Assembly: GCA_035551355.1 (NCBI GenBank)
Contig: DASZNF010000097.1
Coordinates: forward strand, 1-32,225
DNA length: 32,225 nucleotides
From: DATATV01 sp035551355
GTDB taxonomy: Bacteria; Actinomycetota; Actinomycetes; Mycobacteriales; Pseudonocardiaceae
Direction: 5' to 3'
The notes beneath the pieces were generated by a model. The model did no database searches, was not told the DNA's origin, and saw only the letters and a list, made by a program, of their open reading frames with translations. The translations under genes were made by a program, and so were the position numbers. Positions 23,046 to 30,000 of this stretch are shown here, piece by piece (within the stretch, counting starts at the first letter, position 1; each line of letters opens with the position of its first letter).

Positions 23046-24140
23046 TCATCCGGCGTCCGTCCGGATGACGCGCAACTGGGCCGCGGCCTCGACCGAATCG
23101 CACCCGGCCAGCCCGAGGGCATCGCGCAACTCGGCGCCCAGCAGGTCGAGCACCTGCTGGGCGCCGTCCGCGCCGTCGACCGCCAGCCCCCACATCAGCG
23201 GGCGGCCGACCAGGACCGCGGTCGCGCCGAGGGCCAGTGCCTTGAGCACGTCGACCCCGCTGCGGATGCCGCCGTCCACCAGGACCGGGCAGCGCCCCGC
23301 GACCGCCCGGCAGATCTCCTCGACCACCTCGATCGTGGGCACCGCACCGTCCAGCTGGCGGCCGCCGTGGTTGGACACGACCACCGCGTCCGCGCCCAGT
23401 TCCACCGCGCGCACCGCGTCCGGCGCGGCCAGAATGCCCTTGAGGATCAGCGGCAACCGGGTGCGCTCCCGCAGCTCCGCCACATCCGTCCAGGTGAGTA
23501 CGCTGGCAAAGGCCAGATCGGTATGGCAGGCCAGCGCCGAGGTCCCGGCGCCGGACCGATGGGCCACCGAACCGGGATCGAGCGCCAGGTGCGCGGCCTG
23601 GACGGTGTCCGGCAACGCGAACCGGTTGCGCAGATCGCGCAGCCGCCGGCCCATCCAGGGCATGTCGACGGTCAGCATGATCGCCTCGCAACCGGCGTCC
23701 TCGGCCCGGCGCACCAGGTCGAAGGTCAGGTTCCGATCGCGCAGCCAGTAGAGCTGGAACCAGACCGAGCCGCCGACGCTCACCACCTCCTCGACCGGCA
23801 CGCTGCTCATGGTGGACACCGTGAGCGGTATGCCCTGCGCCTTGGCCGCCTGCGCGGTCGCCAGCTCACCGTCGGGATGGAACAGCCGGTGGAAGGCCAC
23901 CGGCGCCACCGCGACCGGCATGCTCACCGATCGCCGCAGCACCATGGCCGACATGCCGCGGTTCGAAAGATCGCGCAGCACCCGGGGCACCAGGTAGCGA
24001 CGTTCCAGTGCGGCCCGGTTGCCGGCGACGGTCAACTCGTCGCCGCTGCCGCCGGCCAGGAAATCCCAGACCTGCCGGGGTAATCGGGCGTGCGCGGCGG
24101 TTTCCAGGTCGCCCAGCCGGTACGCGTCGACCGCAGTCAC
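23046..24140 (-). CDS. hmo: 4-Hydroxymandelate oxidase (Hmo), FMN-dependent
   Basis: 364 aa from GTG 24140, which overlaps the hmaS stop by four bases (GTGA). It belongs to the L-2-hydroxy-acid oxidase family: YLVPRVLRDLS and MPVAVAPVAFHRLFHPDGE at the start (the glycolate-oxidase 'P-x-x-L-x-D'), LPLILKGIL with Lys234, the catalytic signature SNHGGRQLD (His258, Arg261), and the FMN phosphate loop VLVDGGIRSGVDVLKALALGA followed by VGRP. With HmaS directly upstream in the operon it should oxidise L-4-hydroxymandelate to 4-hydroxyphenylglyoxylate, the precursor HpgT transaminates to 4-hydroxyphenylglycine. Last gene of the DAHP synthase-hmaS-hmo operon. Confidence 0.93.
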   Translation of the reverse strand: MTAVDAYRLGDLETAAHARLPRQVWDFLAGGSGDELTVAGNRAALERRYLVPRVLRDLSNRGMSAMVLRRSVSMPVAVAPVAFHRLFHPDGELATAQAAKAQGIPLTVSTMSSVPVEEVVSVGGSVWFQLYWLRDRNLTFDLVRRAEDAGCEAIMLTVDMPWMGRRLRDLRNRFALPDTVQAAHLALDPGSVAHRSGAGTSALACHTDLAFASVLTWTDVAELRERTRLPLILKGILAAPDAVRAVELGADAVVVSNHGGRQLDGAVPTIEVVEEICRAVAGRCPVLVDGGIRSGVDVLKALALGATAVLVGRPLMWGLAVDGADGAQQVLDLLGAELRDALGLAGCDSVEAAAQLRVIRTDAG

Positions 24141-25213
24141 CGGCGGGCCTCGCTGCCGCGCGTCCGGTCCAGCTCGACCGCCTCGTAGAGCGCCTTGATG
24201 TTCCCGCTGCCGAAGGTGCGCGCGCCCTTCCGTTCGATGACCTCGAAGAAGAGGGTGTGCTGCGGGTGCGTCGACGCGGTGAAGACCTGGAACAGCTGCC
24301 CGCCGTGGTCCTCGTCGGCCAGCAGGTTGGCCCGGCGCAGATCGTCGATGCCGTGGTCCTTGACGGCCATCCGCTCGGCCAGCAGGTCGTAGTAGGCCGC
24401 AGGCGCGGCCAGGAACTCCACGCCGCGCTCCGTCAGCGCGCTGACCGCGCGGACCGCGTCGTTCGTGGCGAACGCGAGGTGCTGCACGCCCGAGCCCTGA
24501 TGGTTCTTGAGGAAGTCGTCGATCTGGCCGGGGTCCGCGCTCAGGTCCGGTTCGAGCAGGGTGAGGGTGATGGTGCCGCTGGCGCTCTGCACGACCTTCG
24601 AGTTCATCGCCTGCGTGCCGACCTCGATGTGCTCCCGGAAGATTTCCCGGAAACCCAGTGACCGCACATAATATTCGACCGTCGGGTCCAGTTCGCCGGC
24701 GTTGACGCACACCGCGATGTGGTCGATCTCCAGGAAACCGATGCCGGCCGGTCCGGTCTCCCCGGTCGCGGCCACCGGCTCGAATCCCGGCGGCAGACCG
24801 GGTCCCGCGGCTGGACTGCGCTGCACCAGGGTGTGCACGACATCACCGAATGCCGCGATGTCCGCGGTCGGGCCGCCGTAAGAGTCCTCGGCCACCGGCC
24901 CCAGCGCGGTCGCCCCGTTGCGCACCGCGGTGACGAAAGCGGTGGGCACGTCCGGGGTGCGCAACGCGATCTTCGCCACGCCGTCGCCATGGGTGAGCAC
25001 ATAACCGGACGCGGGATGGCCGGGCGCGATGCCTTCGGTGAGCACCAGGGTGATCGAGCCGTGCCGGAGCGCGACACTACGGAATCCCTGTCCGGCCGAA
25101 CCGCCGGTGCCGATGACCGAAAATCCGTAGCCATCGACCCAGGTGCGGGTTTTCGTTTCCAGGTCGTCGACATAGAACTCGACGTAGTCGATTGCTTCGT
25201 TCGTGGTCAACAT
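24137..25213 (-). CDS. hmaS: 4-Hydroxymandelate synthase (HmaS), HPPD-like dioxygenase
   Basis: 358 aa from ATG 25213 with GAGGAG five bases upstream. Two glyoxalase/bleomycin-fold halves: residues 8-130 and 162-330. The iron ligands are His165 (EIDHIAVCV), His245 (GVQHLAFAT) and Glu324 (FFEVIERKG). The length and layout equal 4-hydroxyphenylpyruvate dioxygenase, but the active-site strand reads SGTITLTLLEPD, where true HPPD enzymes have a V-x-(F/L)-P-(I/L)-N-E-P strand; loss of the Asn fits the synthase. Coupling to hmo confirms the role. It converts 4-hydroxyphenylpyruvate and O2 to L-4-hydroxymandelate, the committed step to Hpg. The substitution reading is from memory of the family; the operon context is the stronger argument. 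Confidence 0.92.
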   Translation of the reverse strand: MLTTNEAIDYVEFYVDDLETKTRTWVDGYGFSVIGTGGSAGQGFRSVALRHGSITLVLTEGIAPGHPASGYVLTHGDGVAKIALRTPDVPTAFVTAVRNGATALGPVAEDSYGGPTADIAAFGDVVHTLVQRSPAAGPGLPPGFEPVAATGETGPAGIGFLEIDHIAVCVNAGELDPTVEYYVRSLGFREIFREHIEVGTQAMNSKVVQSASGTITLTLLEPDLSADPGQIDDFLKNHQGSGVQHLAFATNDAVRAVSALTERGVEFLAAPAAYYDLLAERMAVKDHGIDDLRRANLLADEDHGGQLFQVFTASTHPQHTLFFEVIERKGARTFGSGNIKALYEAVELDRTRGSEARR

Positions 25214-25266
25214 CTCTGCTCCTCGATATCTGCGAATTGCTGGGTGCGATCCCGCTTTCCGCCGGG

Positions 25267-26475
25267 TCAGCGCGCGCCGGCGGACCAGGCCGCGGCGACG
25301 GACAACGCCTGCTGCGGGTTGAGCCGCGGGTCGCACAGGGTCGTGTAGTTGTCGCCGACGCGGTCCACATCGGCGTCGCTGGTGACGCATTCGGTGACCT
25401 GGTCGGGAGTTGTCTCCAGATGCAGTCCGGCCGCGACCCCGCCGCGGTCGGTGACGATCCGCTGGAACGCACCGACCTCGCGCAGCAACGCGTCGACATA
25501 GCGGGTTTTCCGCGAACAGGGGGCCTGCACCGTGTTGCCGTGCATCGGATCACACAGCCAGCTCACCGGATGACCGGCGCGACGCACCGCCGTCACCAGG
25601 CCGGGTAGCACCTGGCCGATGGCCGGCCCCATACGCGAGATCAGCGTGAGCCGTCCCGGTTCGCGGTCCGGGTCGAGCCGGCCGCACAGTTCGAGTAGCG
25701 CGTCCTCGGTCGAGTCCGGCCCGACCTTCGCCGCCACCGGGTTGCGCACCGCGGCCAGCAGCGCGACATGCGCGCCATCGGGTTGCCTGGTCCGTTCCCC
25801 GACCCAGGGCCAGTGCGTCGAGGTGAGGGTCAGCCCGCCGTCCTCGGTGCGGCGCAGCTGCGGCACCTCGTAGTCCAGTACCAGGGCCTCATGACTGGTC
25901 CACAGCCGCGGCGCGGGTTCCCAGCCGGGATCGCCGTTGAGGAAATTCATTATGGTCGCCGCCGCGTGGTGGCCGGCCAGGAGCCGGCGCGGGTCCGGGC
26001 GTCGCGCGCCGGGTGTCGGCTCGGGGCTGTTGACCAGAACGCCGCGGAAGGCCGGCAGTTCCAGGTCGCCGATTCGTTCGGTGGGCCGCGAACGCGGCTT
26101 GGCGAACTGGCCGGCGATCCGGCCGACGCACAGCACCGGCCGGCGGGTGTTCGTCTGCATCACGCCGGCGAGCGAGTGCAGCAGGCTCACCTTGCGGTGC
26201 AGTTGTCGCGGAGTGTGTTCGGCCGGATCCTCCGCGCAGTCACCGGCCTGAATGATCTGCATCCGCCCGGCCGCCACATCGGCCATGATCAACCGCAGCA
26301 GCGCGGTGTGGTTCGGATCCACCAATGGCGCCCGGCCAGCCAGTTTCCGGCGAATGTCCGGCAGTTTCGGATCGTCTTCCCAACCCGGCTGTTGGGCGGC
26401 CGGCAGGGCAGAGAAATCCGGTTGTTGTTCGAGAAGTTCAGGCAGCGCGAAATCTATCTTGGAATGCGAAGCCAT
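25267..26475 (-). CDS. Type II 3-deoxy-D-arabino-heptulosonate-7-phosphate (DAHP) synthase
   Basis: 402 aa from ATG 26475 (AGAGGG six bases upstream). Plant-type motifs are present: GRMQIIQAGDCAE with metal-ligand Cys80, RIAGQFAKPRS, AAKVGPDS, the His of DPMHGN, the Glu in GLHLETTPDQVTEC, and CDPRLNPQQAL. Actinobacterial housekeeping type II enzymes are about 460 aa; this one is about 60 residues shorter, and the N-terminal extension that contributes to aromatic-acid feedback in the long form is largely missing. A desensitised, pathway-dedicated copy is the likely meaning. It starts the shikimate pathway and pushes flux towards chorismate for Hpg. First gene of the operon with hmaS (53 bases) and hmo. 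Confidence 0.93.
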   Translation of the reverse strand: MASHSKIDFALPELLEQQPDFSALPAAQQPGWEDDPKLPDIRRKLAGRAPLVDPNHTALLRLIMADVAAGRMQIIQAGDCAEDPAEHTPRQLHRKVSLLHSLAGVMQTNTRRPVLCVGRIAGQFAKPRSRPTERIGDLELPAFRGVLVNSPEPTPGARRPDPRRLLAGHHAAATIMNFLNGDPGWEPAPRLWTSHEALVLDYEVPQLRRTEDGGLTLTSTHWPWVGERTRQPDGAHVALLAAVRNPVAAKVGPDSTEDALLELCGRLDPDREPGRLTLISRMGPAIGQVLPGLVTAVRRAGHPVSWLCDPMHGNTVQAPCSRKTRYVDALLREVGAFQRIVTDRGGVAAGLHLETTPDQVTECVTSDADVDRVGDNYTTLCDPRLNPQQALSVAAAWSAGAR

Positions 26476-26545
26476 AGCTGACCCTCTGCGGTCATGGAGT
26501 AATGGTCCGTGGACAGTTGAGATAGTCGCCAGCGCGACGGTTGCC

Positions 26546-26574
26546 ACCGTACTTGGCGACCCCTGAGGCTTCAA
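26546..26574 (-). promoter_or_regulatory. Promoter of the DAHP synthase-hmaS-hmo operon
   Basis: On the minus strand TTGAAG (26574-26569), 17-base spacer, TACGGT (26551-26546). This fits the actinobacterial -35/-10 pattern with ideal spacing and predicts a start near 26540, about 65 bases before the ATG. Confidence 0.6.
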
Positions 26575-26642
26575 GTTTTCCTCGTTAATCGTTTATTCGG
26601 GGCGACCGGAAATCAATCTATATTCAAATTATCCGCGCCGAT

Positions 26643-26666
26643 CCCCGCCACCCCGCCACCCCGCCA
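26643..26666. repeat. Tandem repeat CCCCGCCA x 3
   Basis: Three perfect 8-bp copies in the divergent control region. Could be an activator landing site (SARPs bind short direct repeats, though usually with 11-bp or 22-bp periods) or simple slippage. Confidence 0.7.
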
Positions 26667-26710
26667 CCTGGACAACCTTGCTGGCCGGGACAGTTGGACC
26701 GAGGGACGCA

Positions 26711-26748
26711 GGAACGCGGAGGTGTCTCGCCGGCGAGACACGCGTTCC
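26711..26748. promoter_or_regulatory. 20-bp perfect palindrome with outer arms, candidate cluster operator
   Basis: GTGTCTCGCCGGCGAGACAC at 26722-26741 is its own reverse complement. Outside it, GGAACGC (26711-26717) and GCGTTCC (26742-26748) form a second inverted pair, offset by four bases on the left. The centre is CGCCGGCG. It lies about 120-160 bases upstream of the NRPS -35 box and about 150 bases upstream of the DAHP synthase -35 box, where an activator could serve both. LmbU, the SARP or the XRE protein could bind it; which one is not shown. Confidence 0.65.
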
Positions 26749-26868
26749 GGACGACCGCTGTTTGCCGCCGCCTGCGGAACATGCCGTACGCCCGAGTTCA
26801 CGCCGTACGCGATCACCGCCATATGCGCGCACGACCTGGGGCCGAAATAGAAATTCAAGGCATGACAG

Positions 26869-26897
26869 TTGACAGTTCCAAAACCGGTACCTACTGT
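26869..26897 (+). promoter_or_regulatory. Promoter of the NRPS gene
   Basis: TTGACA (26869-26874), exactly 17 bases, TACTGT (26892-26897). This is a near-consensus vegetative promoter, the best in the window. Transcription would begin near 26904, giving a leader of about 100 bases before the ATG at 27007. Confidence 0.7.
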
Positions 26898-27006
26898 GAC
26901 TGGCGCTGCGGACGTCGTATCTGGTCCGACCATCCCATTAACCGCGCCGCATTTATCCGCAAGCATTGATTCGAGATTGCTCGCGGAGAATTTGTGAGGC
27001 TGTCTT

Positions 27007-30000
27007 ATGCTTAACCGGAAGAACCACGTGCTCGTGCTGGCACCGCGGCCGGAGGTGCTGCCCGTCTCGTTCGGGCAACGGCGGATGTGGTTCACGAACA
27101 AACTCGAACGACCCGAGGCCGCCTACAACATGTGGTCGGCGGTGCGGTTGACCGGCGAGTTGGACATCGCCGCGTTGCAGGCCGCGGTGGCGGATGTCGC
27201 CGCCCGGCACGAGGCGCTGCGCACTCTGGTCGCCGACACCGACGGCGTGCCGCACCAGGTCATCCTGGCCGCCGGTTCGGCCGGTTCGTGCCCGGTGCTG
27301 GCGGTCCGGCACGTCGACGAGGCCCAGCTGCCGCAGGTGCTGACCACCATGCTCGGTGAGGGATTCGAGATCGGCGCGGAGGTGCCGTGGCGGGTCGCGG
27401 TTCTCGGTCTGTCGCCCGAGGAGCGGGTGCTGGCGGTGGTCGTGCACCACATCGCGATGGACGGCGCTTCGATGGGCGTGCTCGTGCGGGACCTGTCCAC
27501 GGCCTACGCGGCCCGGATGTCCGGCCACGAGCCGGGCTGGGCCGAGTTGCCCGTGCAGTATGCCGATTTCGCCGTCTGGCAACGGGAATCTCAGGCCGAG
27601 GTGTTCGCGGAGCAGCTGGCCTACTGGCGGGAGGCGCTCGCCGGCCTGCCGGAGCAACTGCCCCTGCCGGTGGACCGGCCGCGCCCGGCGACAGCCGGCA
27701 ATCAGGGCGGATCGGTCAATCTCCGGATCGGCGCCGACGATCACCGCGCGCTGCTGGACATCGCCGCGGCCGCCGACGCGACCCTGTTCACGGTGGTGCG
27801 GGCCGCGCTGGCGGTGGTGTTGTCCCGGCTGGGCGCCGGCACCGACGTTCCGCTGGGTACCCCGGTGGCCGGCCGCACAGACCCCGCGCTGGCCGAGGTG
27901 ATCGGCTATTTGTCGAACACGGTGGTGCTACGCACGGACCTGCGGGACGATCCGGCCTTCGCCGACCTGGTACGCCGGGCGCGCGATGTCGATCTGGCCG
28001 CTTTCGCGCGCCAGGACCTGCCGTTCGAACAGCTGGTGGAAGCGCTGAGCCCGGCCCGGTCGCTGTCGCACCACCCGCTCTTCCAGGTCCTGCTGGTGCT
28101 GGAGGACGCGCCGGAAGCCAACTGGGACCTACCCGGACTGACCGTCACCCCGGAGAAGACCGGCCTGGACACGGACACCTCGTTCGGCCTGTTCGACCTC
28201 TACCTGAACGCGCGGGAGCTGCGCGCCCCGGGCGACGAGCCGGCCGGGATCACCGGAACCCTCTGGTACAACGCGGACATCTTCGACGCGCCGACCGTGC
28301 GACGGCTGGTCGCGCGGCTGGCCGGGGTGCTGGGCCAGGTCGCCGCCGGTCCGCGGCGGCGGGTCAGCGAGGTAGAGGTGCTGCTGCCCGGCGAGCGCGA
28401 CTGGCTGCTCGACGAACTCGGGGCGGGCGCGGCGGGCGCCGGCGAGGTCACCGTGTCCGGCTTGTTCGCCGCCCAGGCCGCCCGCACGCCGGATGCGGTC
28501 GCGGTGGTCTCCGGCGGCGCGGCGCTGACATTCGCGGGGTTGGACGCGCGGGCGAGTGGTCTGGCCCGGCAACTGGTCGAGCGTGGGGTCCGGGTGGGCG
28601 ATCGGGTCGGCGTGGCCCTGCCGCGGTCGCTGGACCTGGTCGTGGCGCTGCTCGCGGTGGTGAAGGCCGGTGCGGTGTACGTACCGGTCGATACTTCCTA
28701 TCCGCCGGACCGGATTCGCCACATCCTCGCTGACGCGGCACCGGTCCTGGTGCTCGACCACGTCGGCGAGTCGGCTGTGGACGGTTCGTCGTTCTCGGTT
28801 CCGGTGCCACCGGACTCCGGGGTCTACGTGATGTACACCTCCGGCTCGACCGGCCGGCCCAAGGGCGTGGCCGTCACCCATCGGGGCCTGGCCGGGCTGG
28901 CCCTGGATTCCTGTTGGGGCGAGGTGGGTCCGCACCGGGTGCTGTTCCACGCTCCGTTCGCGTTCGACGCCTCGGCGCTGGAGTTGTGGGTGCCGTTGTG
29001 CAACGGCGGCACGGTGGTGGTCGCGCCCCCGGGCGAGGTGGATGCGGCCCGCTTGCGGGAGCTGGCGCCGGAGGTGGACGCGGCGCATGTCACGGCCGGC
29101 CTGTTCCGGGTGCTGGCCGAGGAGGATCCGGGGTGCTTCCGCGGCCTGCGCCAGGTGCTGACCGGTGGTGATGTGGTTCCGGTCGACGCGGTGTGCCGGG
29201 TGCTGGCCGCGAATCCGGGCACGACCGTGCGGCATCTGTACGGGCCGACCGAGGCGACCCTGTGCGCGACGACGTTCGCCACGGCCGACGACTCGCTCGC
29301 GATATTGCCGATCGGCGGCCCGCGCGACGGGGTGCGGGTCTATGTGCTCGACGAATCGCTCGGTCCGGTTCCGTCCGGGGTGGCCGGCGATCTGTATGTC
29401 GCCGGTGCTGGGTTGGCCCACGGCTATGCGGGACAGGCGGCGCGGACCGCAGAGCGGTTCGTGGCCTGCCCGTTCGGCGGGCGGATGTATCGCACCGGCG
29501 ATGTCGTGCGCTGGACCAACGACGGGCAGTTGGTCTTCGTGGGACGTGACGACGACCAGGTGAAGATCCGCGGGTTCCGGGTCGAACCGGCCGAGGTCGA
29601 GGCCGCGCTGGCCGAATGCCCGGGAGTGAGCCAGGCGGTGGTGCTGCCGCGCCAGGACGAGACCGGCGAGAAGCGGCTGGTCGGTTATGTCGTGGCGGAC
29701 GTGGCCGGCGCGGCGGTGCGGGAGTTCGCGGCGACCCGGTTGCCGGACTACCTGGTGCCGTCGGTGGTCGTGGTGCTGAATTCGCTGCCGTTGACCGCGC
29801 ACGGCAAGGTCGACCGGGCTGCCCTGCCGGCGCCGGATCACGCCGAGGGTTCCCCGGGCCGGGGTCCGCGCGATCCGCGCGAGGACATTCTGTGCGGACT
29901 GTTCGCGGATGTGCTCGGACTGGCATCGGTCGGTATCGACGACGGATTCTTCGCCCTGGGCGGCGATTCGTTGTCCGCCACCCGGTTGGTCAGCCGGGTG

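Larger units (their letters stand above)
26476..27006. other. 531-base divergent intergenic control region
   Basis: It separates DAHP synthase (minus) from the NRPS (plus) and contains no convincing gene. It holds one promoter facing each way, a 20-bp perfect palindrome with flanking arms, a triple CCCCGCCA repeat and three copies of GACAGTTG (26512, 26689, 26864). Its central part (about 26580-26640) is AT-rich for this genome. The amount of ordered sequence points to joint control of precursor supply and peptide assembly. Confidence 0.7.

Noticed and set aside
24137..25213. Housekeeping 4-hydroxyphenylpyruvate dioxygenase (tyrosine catabolism)
   Set aside because: Translational coupling to Hmo, linkage to DAHP synthase and the NRPS, and the altered active-site strand favour 4-hydroxymandelate synthase.
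26694..26969. A 91-codon plus-strand frame in the NRPS upstream region
   Set aside because: It runs through the 20-bp palindrome and the NRPS promoter, has no ribosome site, and is Arg/His-rich without family resemblance.
26476..27006. StrR/Bbr-type operator (GTTCGACTG-n11-CAGTCGAAC) expected in glycopeptide clusters
   Set aside because: No match on either strand, and no StrR-like regulator is encoded in the window.
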